DNA of 64,000 bases, from positions 10,115,501-10,179,500 of the forward strand of contig NC_088303.1 of assembly GCF_032854445.1 (NCBI RefSeq), in the 5' to 3' direction. Of this stretch, positions 35,445 to 47,138 are shown piece by piece (position 1 is the first letter of the stretch; each line of letters opens with the position of its first letter). Source of the stretch: Liolophura sinensis (taxonomy: Eukaryota; Mollusca; Polyplacophora; Chitonida; Chitonidae). The position numbers and the translations under genes are program-made. The notes beneath the pieces are model-generated. The model saw only the letters and a program-made list of their open reading frames with translations, made no database searches and was not told where the DNA came from.

Positions 35445-35685
35445 AGTAGATAGAGGACCTCTCGCTGTCTTGCTATAGCTCGATCTTTCTGCTACAAGCT
35501 TAGGTAGAGCGAGTCTCACAATCTCACTGCCTCAGTCGTTACCTTGCGACCTGGTACTATATTTCGAATGTCGAATGAGCCAGGCAGCGAAGTAACGGGG
35601 TGAGATAGCGACGTAACAAGGTAGCGAAGTAACGAGGCAGTCAGGCAGTGAAGCAGCAGGGCAACGATAGGTCCTCTATCGGCTT
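35445..35685. repeat. Inverted repeat with short internal tandem words
   Basis: GATAGAGGACCT near 35451 and AGGTCCTCTATC near 35668 are perfect reverse complements, with weaker complementarity for about 15-20 bp inwards. Between them are loose tandem words such as GCGAAGTAACG and CAGTGAAGCAG. It could be a foldback relic. Confidence 0.55.
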
Positions 35686-36568
35686 CCACAAACCCACAAC
35701 TGTGCACAGAAAAATCTTTTGGTTTTTGAAGCTTAATTCAGTTTTGGCTCTTGATAACTAATTCATGGGAACGTGATTACTTTGCCATGCTATCAACTCC
35801 ATCGTGAAACTCAGTCTTAACACCGGAAAGTTTCGTCTTTAACTTGCAATAAAACTTACACTGATTTGCTAGATTCGCCAGAGTGCTGAGAAGCCATCAA
35901 TGTAAGGCTATATCATACTCAGTATCTTTAGTTTCCATGATGAAGTGCCCTGTATCGTTATTGGTAGATTTCCCTAGGATAACCACCAACTATCTCGTCA
36001 TATGTCAAGGTCCCTTGAGCACAAGAGAGGGTAATTGACAATAAAACTCAAGCCCCTAAAAATGATGGCTGGCAAATGAAAGCTTTGGGCGACACAATAA
36101 TCAAACTACCCAATCAAGATGGAAGGTCTTCGAGTTACACCTTCCGCCTAGCGGGTAATGCCCTATCAAATTTCCCTAATTGTCCGTAATTTGTTTGTCA
36201 GAAGACGTTAAGTTTGTCTCGCTCCCAGTCCGAAGAGACGTCTGTTTGCACGGATCTTCCGGGTACGTCATTTCCGGTCTACAACTCTTCAGGTCGTACA
36301 GCGGGCAGTGCTGTGATAATGTCACTTCAAAAGTTTAAATCCTGCCACCGAGAATGCCATTTTTGTCCTCTTAAATATGCCTTGGTTGAACTAAATCACT
36401 AAATGAACCGAAATACATTTGTGTTAGAATGCTATGGTGAGAGCGCACTGCAACATTTAGCCACAGATTATGTCGTGACAAATGTGATTTACTTTCAATC
36501 GCTAAGACAAACGAAGTCGCGTGGGTTCCCAATGCTTTCGGTGCCTCCGTTGTGGATAGCATACTAAC
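35686..36568. other. No recognised feature
   Basis: Single-copy DNA without recognisable exon or repeat. Confidence 0.5.
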
Positions 36569-36731
36569 GCAGAACAATCACTCAGGAGCCTCTCACCAGT
36601 GCGGTTGCTGTGAGAGTTCAATTCCAGCTGATGATAGTTTCCTCTCTTATCGTACGTGGGAAGGTTTCCCAGCAACCTGAGGAAAGTCGTGTGATTCCCA
36701 GGGCTCTTCCAGGTATCATCCCTCATAAGTG
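36569..36731 (+). mobile_element. Diverged copy of the common SINE
   Basis: CAGGAGCCTCTCACCAGTGC, AGCAACCTGAGGAAAGTCG and ATAAGTGAAATATG mark a diverged copy lacking the A-box head and the 3' end. The next SINE begins directly where it stops. Confidence 0.75.
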
Positions 36732-36957
36732 AAATATGCGGATGGCGCTTATCTGGCTGTTTGTTTAATGTAAGGTTTGCAGTCGTGTGAACGTCGATCT
36801 GTAACTTGCCGAAGGTCGGTAGTTTACCCTGGACACTCCGGTAGATTCTATCCGCCGCCATAGAAACTGCTATCATGTAGGTGTAAAATTCTTGAGGACG
36901 GCGTTAGCAAGAATAGAAAAATAACTGACTAAATGAATAAATAAATAAATAAATAAG
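36732..36957 (+). mobile_element. SINE of a related family sharing the 3' tail
   Basis: Contains AACTTGCCGAAGGTCGGTAG, TTACCCTGGACACTCCGGT, the tail AAATTCTTGAGGACGGCG, then (AAAT)n. The body words differ from the common SINE but the end is of the same type. It abuts the diverged copy to its left. Confidence 0.65.
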
Positions 36958-38309
36958 TTTGTCGTCACGTAAGACCAAACCATATATTACTGCTGTATTT
37001 GATTGTTGTCCTCACCTTTTATACGTCGTGAGATTCCGTGCAACTTCGATAAGTCAGGACACAGCCTAAGCACTTTCAATATTAGCAGTGTCCAGGAGCT
37101 ATGAAAAAAACACCATTGTTTATCAGCACTCGGAAGTTATCTGTTTTCTCTGGATATAAAATACAATCCCCACTGAGGAGAACATGGAGTTATTAACAGC
37201 GAACGCACAGTAAATATGACCTCTTCCTTAGAACTGCTGCTCTGGTGTTTGCGATGGCGTGTGTCTGAGGACGCGATCCAACTGTGGAACAATGCGGACA
37301 CAGGTATTGATATTCCAGTGGTCTCTTTGGCACGGTCAAAGCGCCTACCGAGTGGCCAATTTCCGACGGCACTATAGCTACTGAACGTCCTGTCTATGAA
37401 TGGCTTGATGGGATTATTCTCTGTGAATATTTGCGTACAATATTTGACATTGTTAGAGACAACGCATGATGTATTGACGGCAATCTCCCAGCGGGTGTCT
37501 CAAATCGCTGGTGAAAAGTCACCAGTTTCCTCCCGAAACTCGATTTTCTCTCCAGGTTGAGAAGTCGCTAAAATAATTATACACTAGTACCTGACAGGCT
37601 GTACCGTGTCAGAATTTGGAGGAGTATTTTTACCTAATAACGTATTATTAACGGTCTGTCCAGACGGTTTTATGAGAGGTTGGCTGATCCTTGTGACAGT
37701 CAAATCTTGACTAACCAACCCTCCAGTACATACACTGACAATAACAGCAGTAGGTTATATACCTTTCAAATATCCACTTCCGGATTAGACTGCAGAGGTA
37801 TTTTCTGCTCGGATAATTGTGCAGGTAGCCTTGCTACACATAAGCGAATACAGAACATGCAATCACTGATTTATGTGTATGCATATGTGTTTCTCATAAC
37901 TCGCTAGAGCATACACCCAGTCGAAGAGTGTTCTATCTTTTTGGCATCTGCCTTAAAACAGTGGCTAGCAGAAGAACTATGCACCTTCTTCATTGAAAGA
38001 ATTAAAAATTATATCAGAATTCGTCAGAATATTTTATTCTTTATTCTAATTTGATGTTCATGGATATGAAACCTCATTTGAAAGACAGTAATTTTTTTCT
38101 TCAGAAGTTCGTTGTCTCCTTCTCTGTATGCTAGGTATTTATTGTCATCGTATTTGCTCCTCCCTAAGGAACATTCACTCACGATAAAGCCAATAGATGT
38201 GGCGGTAACTTACAATCATTCATTTATTTATTCATTTCCTATGTGGCATTCCAGTGCACACCTCAAGAGAGTAGATGAGTCATAGTGCGGCCATCTTGGC
38301 AATTCGACA
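36958..38309. other. No recognised feature
   Basis: AT-rich single-copy DNA. The ORF at 37680-37907 lacks support. Confidence 0.5.
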
Positions 38310-38447
38310 TAAGCGATCGACATGTGGTGAGTGAGGTCGCATGCTCGAATCTATCTCCTAATTTTGACTCGTAGTAAACGCGTAAACCAGACAGCTTTCG
38401 TATATGTGAACTATTCTCGTGTTCAGCAATAAACCCCAATCAAAAAA
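38310..38447 (+). mobile_element. Degenerate SINE relic
   Basis: A B-box-like GTCGCATGCTCGAATC and an end reading GAACTATTCTCGTGTTCAGC then ACCCCAATCAAAA resemble the common SINE tail with many substitutions. Low confidence. Confidence 0.3.
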
Positions 38448-39214
38448 GTAACTACCAGCATTCCAGCGATCGTGAAACTGTGATAGACGTGGACGACTGG
38501 GGAGAAAAGACGAATGCTGATCTCGGTGGAGAATGGGGAACTATACCCGTATCACGTTTATACATTGTATGTTGTTCGCTTAACAACAATACTCAGTGGC
38601 ATACCCTGAATACAAGCTATAACTTCCTTACGCCACTGTAAGACTGAAATGGAGGCGTGAATTGTGAACAGTGGCCCTAATTCCAGTCTAAAGCCTGTAG
38701 AACAACCTTGCAGCGAGCGTTAAATTTTATGAAATTTTTGAAAGCCAGCAGGAACCTTAGCTTGGATGCCACAAACAGAATCATACCACCGGACGCATTT
38801 CCTTTACGCCGTTAGCAGGGGTTATATAACCATTACCGGTATGCCCTGCAAGACAATATTCGGGGCAGTATAAAAGAAGTGAAATATCCAGGGGCAGGTA
38901 TTGCTGATCTTTAGATATTTGTTGGCTACACAAGTTAGTTATTTATTTCTTTGGCGTTACAACATTGTATACATCATCATTTCATTAAGGAAACAGCAGT
39001 TCAGTTTATGTGCGGAGAAAAAGCGAAAAACACCCTGAGAATAGAAATTGACACTACAAGTGCCTGGCAAGCCACAAATTTGAGTATAAAACCTAACTCG
39101 CAAATGGCATTGGCAAGTTGAAGTTATTATCTGTTGTCGTATTAAAATTATTAATTAATGAACCGAGAGCCTTTTCTGCTCTTTGGTTAAACGTTTTTTG
39201 TGGAAAGTCCAAAA
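38448..39214. other. No recognised feature
   Basis: Single-copy DNA with no clear feature. Confidence 0.5.
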
Positions 39215-39412
39215 GTACGAAAATTCTTGACCAATGAAACTGCGTTGGAATCAAACCGAACTGGGTGCTTCAAGTTAAGAAGTTTGTCGGGTACCTTACG
39301 AGGTGCGATGGTTCCCTCAGATACACCTTCGTGCCGGCATGTGGCCGAACCATTCCCGAATATCTTCATAAACCACTCGTCAAACAAATGAGTAAATAAA
39401 TCAATCGAAGAA
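39215..39412 (+). mobile_element. Probable SINE relic of the related family
   Basis: GTTTGTCGGGTACCTTACGA, GGTGCGATGGTTCCCTC and an AAATGAGTAAATAAATC end resemble the element at 36732-36957 and similar mollusc repeats from memory. ORFs on both strands here are therefore unlikely to be genes. Confidence 0.4.
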
Positions 39413-39579
39413 AGCATTAATTCCAAGAACCAGAATACACAGAAGAAGCGACAAGTCACCTTGGACTTTATTAAATACTGCCAGCCTAACATGGTCTGTA
39501 ATGTCAACTGTCTTTAAAGCGTTCATTTGCTCATCGTTTGGCGCTTGAGACGTTATTGCGGCATCGGTCACGCAGAGCT

Positions 39580-40460
39580 CCAGAAGCTACATTCATCAGC
39601 TGCAGAAGATACATTCATCCGTTTTAGCAGAGGAATTCATCAGCTGTAAAAGCTACATTCATCGGCTATAGAACCTACATTCATCAGCTGCAGAAGATAC
39701 ATTTGTCAGCTGTAGCAGACATTCATCACACATTCATCTGTAAAAGCTACATTCATCAGCTATAGATGATACATTCATCATTTGTAGAAGATACAATCAT
39801 TAGCTATAAAAGACACATTCATCAGCTATAAAAGATAAATTTATCAGCTACAGAAGATACATTCGTCAATTGTTGCAAAGACATTCATCTGCTGTAAAAG
39901 ATACATTCATCAGTTTTAGAAGGTGCATTCCTCAGTTACAGAAGATACATTCGTCAGTTGTAGAAGCTACATTCATCACCTGTAGCAGAGATATTCATCA
40001 GCCGTAGAAGCTACAATCATCAGCTGTAGAAGCTACATTCATCAGCAGTAGAATATACATTCATAAGCTTTAAATTTATTTATTTATTTATTTATTTGAT
40101 TGGTGTTTTACGCTGTACTCAAGAATATTTCACTTATACGACGGCGGTCAGCATTATGGTGGGAGGAAACCGGACACAGCCGGGGGGGGAAACCCACGAC
40201 CATCCGCAGGTTGCTGGCAGAACTTCCCACGAACGGCCGGAGAGGAAGCCAGCATGAGCTGGACTTGAACTCACAGCGACCGCATTGGTGAGAGGCTCCT
40301 GGGTCATTAAGCTGCGCTAGCGCGCTAACCGACGGAGTCACGGAGGCTCCCATCAGCTTTAGATGATACATTCGTCAGCTGTAGTAGACACATTCATCAG
40401 CTGTGAAAGATCGGTTGTAGGAGCTACATTCGTCAGCTGAAGTAGACACATTCGTCAGCG
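39580..40460. repeat. 22-bp minisatellite interrupted by a SINE
   Basis: About 25 units of roughly ATTCATCAGCTGTAGAAGCT plus AC at 39580-40073, and four more at 40351-40460. The full-length SINE at 40074-40350 splits the array. Confidence 0.92.
40074..40350 (-). mobile_element. Full-length SINE inside the 22-bp minisatellite
   Basis: The minus strand starts GGAGCCTCCGTGACTCCG then TCGGTTAGCGCGCTAGCGC (A-box head), carries the B-box region and the whole body, and ends in (AAAT)n on the left. CATAAGCTTTA and CATCAGCTTTA at the two junctions may be an 11-bp duplication with one mismatch, but the host repeat has similar words, so the evidence is not independent. Both ORFs across this copy (40100-40291 and 40108-40371) are SINE-derived. 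Confidence 0.93.
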
Positions 40461-41058
40461 GCTTTCCTCATAGTTTAATTGTCAAAATGATCACTTTATA
40501 CATAGACATCATTTGATCATTCCATAAGGGCAAATTAGGGTCAGTGCGGGGAATTCAGCTTTATTCACAGGTTTGAAACACCAACATTATGAAACTGAAA
40601 TATGCTATTCTGCGTTTTAAGAGAGAATGGTTCCTGTATATTCACAAAAGTATCTGGAATACCTGTACTGTCTACTGTACTCACTTGATGCAGCTGATGT
40701 CGACAACGTGGTAGTAAGCTGTGTGGGCTTAGCCATGCTACTGTGCAGAGTGGTAAATCTGTCCTGCTAGACCTCCGCATAATATATTTAACGAATCGAT
40801 ACGTTCTCGTGTTTTTAAACACCAAATACCTTTAAGTTTACACTCTCTTCATCATTAACACAGATTGAATCATCGTTGATTTTTGAGCTAAATCGAATCC
40901 ATGTTGGTGAAATACCGTTGCAGCGTTACAGCTCTCTGCTTGCTGCCCAATTTTACGATGCCATTGTTTAGAACCGGTTTCTCTGATTGTTGTCTGCCTG
41001 CCGGGAAATAGTTGGTCAACGAGTCCGTTTGCCTTTTTTCCCTCCATTTGTGACTGAG
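40461..41058. other. No recognised feature
   Basis: Single-copy DNA. The minus-strand ORFs here have no splice support. Confidence 0.5.
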
Positions 41059-41139
41059 GCAGCGCAACAGCATGAAGACATCGTCACTGATGAACAGCTT
41101 GATTACATTAATGTTTTTTCCAGTTTGTTGTTCGCTTGC
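41059..41139 (+). CDS. Candidate plus-strand exon, unrecognised
   Basis: A strong polypyrimidine tract (TTTGCCTTTTTTCCCTCC) leads into GACTGAG|GCAG|, and the frame then reads AAQQHEDIVTDEQLDYINVF followed by SSLLFAC up to GCTTGC|GTAAAA, a weak donor. Acidic, helix-forming composition. It starts and ends in phase 0 if the first AG is used. No family recognised. It could belong with the terminal exon candidate at 42900-42990, but the phases do not join directly. Confidence 0.25.
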
Positions 41140-42899
41140 GTAAAACCGAAAGCAAACATTATTTATTGTCCATTATACTAAATCGTAATAGCGATGAAAG
41201 TGGAAAATAATGCGAGCAATGGTTTTTGTACGGAGACAAAATGTCGTTATTGGAAAGCAGTGAATTTAAGAAGAGATCCACACAGCAGGACTCTCCACAT
41301 GGAATAATGAGGTCGCTCTTACTTTTGTCTCGGTCAGATTACGTGTAGTTTGTGGTCGCAGGTTTAACTGCAGTTTTATTAAGCTAACCTGGCTCGAACT
41401 GTAAGTCGCACACATCTGACGTACATCATCTCAGTATGCCTCAGCTAATTATGTTATTCCTTAAACACAAGCTCAGACTTAAGTCAACTCTGGGTGATTT
41501 TGGTCATACAAAACCGACATGGTGACGGCATGGTTCATTTACACTTGCACTGACCGCTGAGTAAGCTTGTTTTGACAAGATGATTAAAGTCAATACCGAG
41601 CGGCTGACTATTAACAGTTGTAGTCTATCGCTCAACTATGTTTTAAAGATGTACTGCGTTCAACAGCGTATCACGTGGACAATTTAGTTTCGTCTGCGAC
41701 ACCTAAAACTTGTGACTTGCATGCGTATTATCCTATTGCTTGAATCCGCCTAAAAGCTTGCTGTTTGTTACGATGTTGAAAAGGTGCACTATACAGAGTT
41801 AGAGCACTATATAAAGGCTGGAGGCTCCAGTAGCCAGTATACAACAGTTACATCACCGCAACGGTAAATGTACAGTATCTTATACCCTTTTGGGGAAAAT
41901 AGTGTTGTATCTGACAATCGCACGAACAAGACACCATTTTGGAACGGTTCGTGTTCCGTACACCTAGTCACCCACACAAGACGCTTTAGCGATTCCGCTC
42001 AAGTAACTGTAGTGGTTTAAGCATATCTGAAAATCAAAGCCATGTGTGTGACACCAATCCATGGTTCAGAAGCAGCCTGTGTTTCTTAGGCCACAAGGTC
42101 AAGGTCGTTAGTATCAGAACGATGCCTGTTTAGCCTTGAGCGGAAAATCCGATCTAGGATTCGAATTAAGTTATCAGCATTGGGCTTTACAAATGCAATA
42201 CATCGGTTCAACGTTATATAACTACGAGAGTTGGCGATGCAGCATTAAGCCAAGGTAGGCTACCTAAACCAAACTGAGAGCACTACTTGTCCAGTTTAAC
42301 GATATTAGTTCACCTACACAATGATCAGGTTTTACAAACTACTTGCAGGTGTTTGCGATGAAGAACGAGTAATAGGGTTTTTGCTGAATACAGTAAGTGT
42401 TTTCTCAGCTGTTAACCAAAAGTTTACGTAAATTCATTTGGTTACAAGGCATCTAAAACTATTGGAGATGTTAACAGATAAAGAGTAGATTAACAACCGT
42501 AGGGTCTGCCAATAGATTGTTGTCATGGAACAAGAAAACTGCCAGTACTATTTCCAACTTAAATTCACCAACACGCCTCAGTTTTCCCAACGACATAGTT
42601 CTTTTAGAAATAAGATGAACTCTTCGTGTGTTTTACAGACGACATCATGAAATGTTAATTTTATTTCTGCTCTTCAAATGGTTATCATAGAGACAATCGT
42701 ATGTGTCAGAATATAAAAGTTCAAAGCTCAGATATTATGGAAAGTTGGTATTAATTTTGCCCGTTAGACAGAAATGCTAACGGTTAAAAAAGATGCTTAT
42801 AAGAGTCCATCTGGGAGAAATCTTGACAGATAATTATTTCAAACAGACGTTATCCCGTGTAGGAAACATATGTACAAATGATTTTCTTTTGTCTGACAG
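41140..42899. other. No recognised feature
   Basis: AT-rich single-copy DNA between two weak plus-strand exon candidates. No repeat seen. Confidence 0.5.
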
Positions 42900-42990
42900 C
42901 AGTTATGTATATCTGCATGAAGATGATATCGGACTGGAACTTGATAAAGAAAACAAGATGGTTTCCAGCAAGACAGCGGTCAAGTCCTAA
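42900..42990 (+). CDS. Candidate plus-strand terminal exon
   Basis: An excellent acceptor (GATTTTCTTTTGTCTGACAG|) precedes a 30-codon frame SYVYLHEDDIGLELDKENKM then VSSKTAVKS and a TAA at 42988-42990. It begins after one base (phase-2 intron). It lies only 42 bp from the convergent stop codon of gene A at 43033. No family recognised. A second frame with the same acceptor stays open to 43036 but is less protein-like. Confidence 0.3.
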
Positions 42991-43032
42991 GATAGGTCAG
43001 TTTTCCTCATCAGAAATTGAAACGGAACAGAC

Positions 43033-43251
43033 TTAGGCTTTCGCTGATCGCTTCTTGTAACAAGCGATCGCATGGACACGGCAGGCGAAATGACCTCGCT
43101 TTTTCATTTGAACGTCCATTTTTTTCCTCTGCAGTTCGGAGATTTGTAGGTCCAAATACTGTTCCAAGGCCTGTAGATCTTCCAACTGCCTCTCTGCGGC
43201 TTCTCTGAGGGCTTCTTTTAACACGGGAACACTGTCTTCATCATTTGTTCT
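43033..43251 (-). CDS. Gene A, terminal coding exon (coiled coil)
   Basis: Minus strand: TTTTTGTTTATCCGTTTCCAG| (written in two parts, T-rich tract then TTTCCAG) is a strong acceptor, followed by 72 codons to TAA. The frame reads RTNDEDSVPVLKEALREAAE, then RQLEDLQALEQYLDLQISEL with QRKKMDVQMKKR, and ends GHFACRVHAIACYKKRSAKA. The middle 40 residues have heptad-like Leu spacing and high Glu/Lys/Gln content, typical of a coiled coil. The last 23 residues carry two KKR sites around a C-x6-C segment. It starts in phase 0 and follows the exon at 43632-43694. Not assigned to a family. The overlapping ORF on the plus strand (43017-43208) is a shadow. Confidence 0.6.
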   Translation of the reverse strand, partial: RTNDEDSVPVLKEALREAAERQLEDLQALEQYLDLQISELQRKKMDVQMKKRGHFACRVHAIACYKKRSAKA

Positions 43252-43631
43252 CTGGAAACGGATAAACAAAAAGTCCATTAATCAGGTAGAAGTGGGGAAA
43301 GAATACGAACTATAGCCTTCTGCTAAATGTTAAACTGCCAAGCATAAATAAGCAATACTATCCGTACCCAACTCCAGATTTTCACACACTGCCTTCAGCA
43401 TTACGTAAAACACCTGTTGGTCAAATGTAAGGGTGACCATGACAACCATTTTTATATCAAGCCATGGCCGTTTCATAAGACACATGTAGGTCACAAAGTA
43501 GAAATTCAGTACATATATGTACAAACTGATCCATGTCTCACATATGGCGCTGTTAAATTAGAGTTTGTGCCACTGAGCTTCGCTCATCAACCATAAGTAT
43601 TGATGAACGTAACACCTCTTTGTTTATTTAC

Positions 43632-43694
43632 CTGTAGTTGACTTATTTCATAAGGCATAGTCAGTGAGAAATATCCGTCCTTATCTTCAATCAG
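43632..43694 (-). CDS. Gene A, candidate exon (phase 0 to 0)
   Basis: Minus strand: TATATGTACCAG| acceptor (weak tract), 63 nt, CTACAG|GTAAATA donor. Frame LIEDKDGYFSLTMPYEISQL followed by Q, 21 codons exactly. Its phase fits the coiled-coil terminal exon 380 bp downstream and the phase-0 donor of the exon at 50149-50195. An in-frame TAA lies 24 nt upstream of the acceptor, so the exon cannot extend far. Confidence 0.4.
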
Positions 43695-44989
43695 CTGGTA
43701 CATATACGTAACCGTATTTTAACATAGAGTTGATTATTGTGGCGACAGACGGACGCTTTGATATCAACTCGTAATCATAAAAACGACTGTTTCTGTTCCT
43801 TGGTGACGGTATAGCGACATGAAGCCTTACAATATAAATGTCTGTCTTTGATTCCAAGTCACTGAATGCATTACCCCAACAATCCGCAACACAGGAAACC
43901 GAGCAAGTCTGAATTAAGGCATAATGACAGAATTCACTGAAGCCTTAAATACGTGTATGAAGTATGTGAGGTTTTAGAATCGAGAGTACCTTACGTAAGA
44001 TGTATTACACAGAGCTTATGCGTACAAATGCCAAACACAGATAAGCAATAATGTCCGTAAAACTCAGTCATTAGAACATTTGGTTTAACTTTACAAGTAT
44101 ATTAAAATAGCACTATCTTGATCAAATAATGTAACAGATGTTTAACACCCTTTAAAGGCACCTAATAGAATAATGCCCGCTAAAAGCACAATGCAAAGAT
44201 ATCTAGGCGAAATAAATATTAACGTAAGTATATATGAAAGGAAAGACCATTAAACACTGTCCACAAAAGCAGCTGAACTTATTTTCATTTCACTCCAGTT
44301 GAAACTTTGGATTCTACGGTGACCTTTTCTTACCCATATTGGCACCAAGTGACATCAAATTAAACTTTTGCCACTTAAACACACACAGACTTCTAGATTT
44401 TATCATTCTAAATGTATATACCTACAGATCTATGTATGCATTCGCCGAATGGAGCCTGGAACGAAGTATTTCAAGCAATATTTATCGATGTGACGTCACT
44501 GATACTTCCTTCTGACTTATCATAGAAAACCTTTAGAATCTCATGCTTTCATACGACTTTACTCAGTTTGAAAATTTCGAAAAAATATAGATCAAACTAT
44601 TTTCGTGGACCGTGTTTATTGACCTTTAATGTGGTGTCCACTTCATTTTAGTGTTTTCTTTGCCTTTACATTGACCAATGCGACGGCTGCCAATTAATAA
44701 ACATTACGTGTATTGAAGAAAGCAGTCAAGGATTTATTATTTTCACGTTCAGATATGAAAACTACCCAGATTGTAGAAAGTATTATCACTATGTACAGTA
44801 TAATACAAACAATCAGCTAACACAGTTTCCTCTGACTGACTGGTTAAAGTATGTACACAAACATAGGAATTCGAGTATACAACGTGAAAAGTCATGCACT
44901 TGGGATGTTCAGAAAACAGAATATTTATAAGTGGTCACGACAGACATTTTAAGTTAGCCAAATCTTTCCTGCGCTTGACAAGTAAAAGG
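43695..44989. other. No recognised feature (putative gene A intron)
   Basis: AT-rich single-copy DNA between the gene A exon and the minisatellite. One minus-strand donor (ATATGG|GTAAGAAAAG near 44330) lacks a convincing exon. Confidence 0.5.
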
Positions 44990-46763
44990 TACCTCGGTAA
45001 TGTGTAGATTCACAACTTAAAAGTATCTAAGTAGGGGTAGATTCACAACTCAAAGGTACCTAGGTGGGGTAGATTTACAACTTAAACGTGCCTAGTTGGG
45101 GGTCGATTCACAACTCAAAGGTACCTAGGTGGGGTAGATTTACAACTTAAACGTGCCTAGGTGGGGGTAGATTCACAACTCAAAGGTACCTAGGTGGGGT
45201 AGATTTACAACTTAAACGTGCCTAGTTGGGGGTCGATTCACAACTCAAACGTATCTAGGTGGGGGTAGATTCACAACTCAAAGGTGCCTAGGTGGGGTAG
45301 ATTTACAACTTAAACGTGCCTAGGTGGGGGTAGATTCACAACTCAAAGGTACCTAGGTGGGGTAGATTTACAACTTAAACGTGCCTAGGTGGGGGTAGAT
45401 TCACAACTCAAAGGTACCTAGGTGGGGTAGATTTACAACTCAAAGGTGCCTAGGTGGGGTAGATTTACAACTTAAACGTGCCTAGGTGGGGGTAGATTCA
45501 CAACTCAAAGGTACCTAGGTGGGGTAGATTTACAACTCAAAGGTGCCTAGGTGGGGTAGATTTACAACTTAAACGTATCTAGGTGGGGGTAGATTCACAA
45601 CTCAAAGGTGCCTAGTTGGGGGTCGATTCACAACTCAAACGTATCTAGGTGGGGGTAGATTCACAACTCAAAGGTGCCTAGGTGGGGTAGATTTACAACT
45701 TAAACGTGCCTAGGTGGGGGTAGATTCACAACTCAAAGGTACCTAGGTGGGGTAGATTTACAACTTAAACGTGCCTAGGTGGGGGTAGATTCACAACTCA
45801 AAGGTACCTAGGTGGGGTAGATTTACAACTCAAAGGTGCCTAGGTGGGGTAGATTTACAACTTAAACGTATCTAGGTGGGGGTAGATTCACAACTCAAAG
45901 GTACCTAGGTGGGGTAGATTTACAACTTAAACGTGCCTAGTTGGGGGTCGATTCACAACTCAAAGGTACCTAGGTGGGGGTAGATTCACAACTCAAAGGT
46001 GCCTAGGTGGGGGAGATTTACAACTTAAACGTATCTAGGTGGGGGTAGATTCACAACTCAAAGGTACCTAGGTGGGGTAGATTTACAACTTAAACGTGCC
46101 TAGGTGGGGGTAGATTCACAACTCAAAGGTACCTAGGTGGGGTAGATTTACAACTTAAACGTGCCTAGTTGGGGGTCGATTCACAACTCAAACGTATCTA
46201 GGTGGGGGTAGATTCACAACTCAAAGGTACCTAGGTGGGGTAGATTTACAACTTAAACGTGCCTAGTTGGGGGTCGATTCACAACTCAAACGTATCTAGG
46301 TGGGGGTAGATTCACAACTCAAAGGTACCTAGGTGGGGTAGATTTACAACTTAAACGTGCCTAGTTGGGGGTCGATTCACAACTCAAACGTATCTAGGTG
46401 GGGGTAGATTCACAACTCAAAGGTGCCTAGGTGGGGATAGATTCACAACTAAGACGTATCTAGGTGGGGGTCGATTTCCTACTCAATCGTATCTAGGTGG
46501 GGGTAGATTCACAACTCAAACGTATCTAGGTGGGGGTCGATTCACTACTCAAAGCTATCTACGTCGGGGTAGATTCACAACTCAGGTGTACCCAGATGGG
46601 GTTAGATTCACAACTTAAAAGTACCTATGTGGGCGTAGATTCACAACCCAAAGTATCTTGGTGGGGGTAGATTCAATACTCGAACGTATATAGGTAGGGT
46701 AGATTCAAAACTCGAAGGTATCTAGGTGGAGTAGGTTCAAAACTCGAAGGTACATAGGTGGAT
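44990..46763. repeat. 32/33-bp minisatellite, block 1 (about 54 units)
   Basis: Alternating units TAGATTCACAACTCAAAGGT+ACCTAGGTGGGG (32 bp) and TAGATTTACAACTTAAACGT+GCCTAGGTGGGGG (33 bp), so a dimeric period of about 65 bp. Each unit has the palindrome ACCTAGGT or a close variant and a G-run. Units from about 46430 to 46763 are progressively diverged (for example GATTTCCTACTCAATCG). Only non-repeat DNA flanks it to the left. Confidence 0.97.
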
Positions 46764-47136
46764 GCAGATTAACAACCGAAAAGCTCACATGTTAAGCACT
46801 GCTGGCTAAAAGCACAAAACAATACTGTGATTATGTCTGTTTCACATATCGCGAGACCTCGACTGGAACAATGTGCAACCCAGTCCAACTTTGGGGTTTG
46901 GTGAAAAAAGTCAAATTCAGTGTGTTAATTAATTTTCCCTGTAAAATAAAGTTACAAGTTGTAAGGATTGACTAAGTTATAAATGTTGTATGGTGTCTTC
47001 AGAGCCTTGAAATGAATACCGTTAAGGTAAATCGTCAAGCATAGGTTTCTGATGTTTCAATGAGCAGCTATGTTGCGTACGGTTGCTAAAATACATTATT
47101 TGGGGGTGGGGGTGGCGGTGGTGGTGGGGGGTGAGG
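46764..47136. repeat. Spacer copy 1 of the 2005-bp duplication
   Basis: Non-tandem sequence beginning GCAGATTAACAACCGAAAAG and ending in a G-rich tract. It appears again, identical as far as I can read, at 48769-49141, an offset of exactly 2005 bp. Confidence 0.92.
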
Positions 47137-47138
47137 GT
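47102..47138 (+). other. G-quadruplex-capable tract, copy 1
   Basis: GGGGGTGGGGGTGGCGGTGG then TGGTGGGGGGTGAGGG: at least four runs of three or more G with short loops. It sits directly before the next minisatellite block. The same tract recurs at 49107-49143. Confidence 0.65.

Noticed and set aside
43330-43524. 64-codon minus ORF upstream of gene A's last exon
   Set aside because: A possible exon within it would end in phase 1 and create a stop on joining to the terminal exon.
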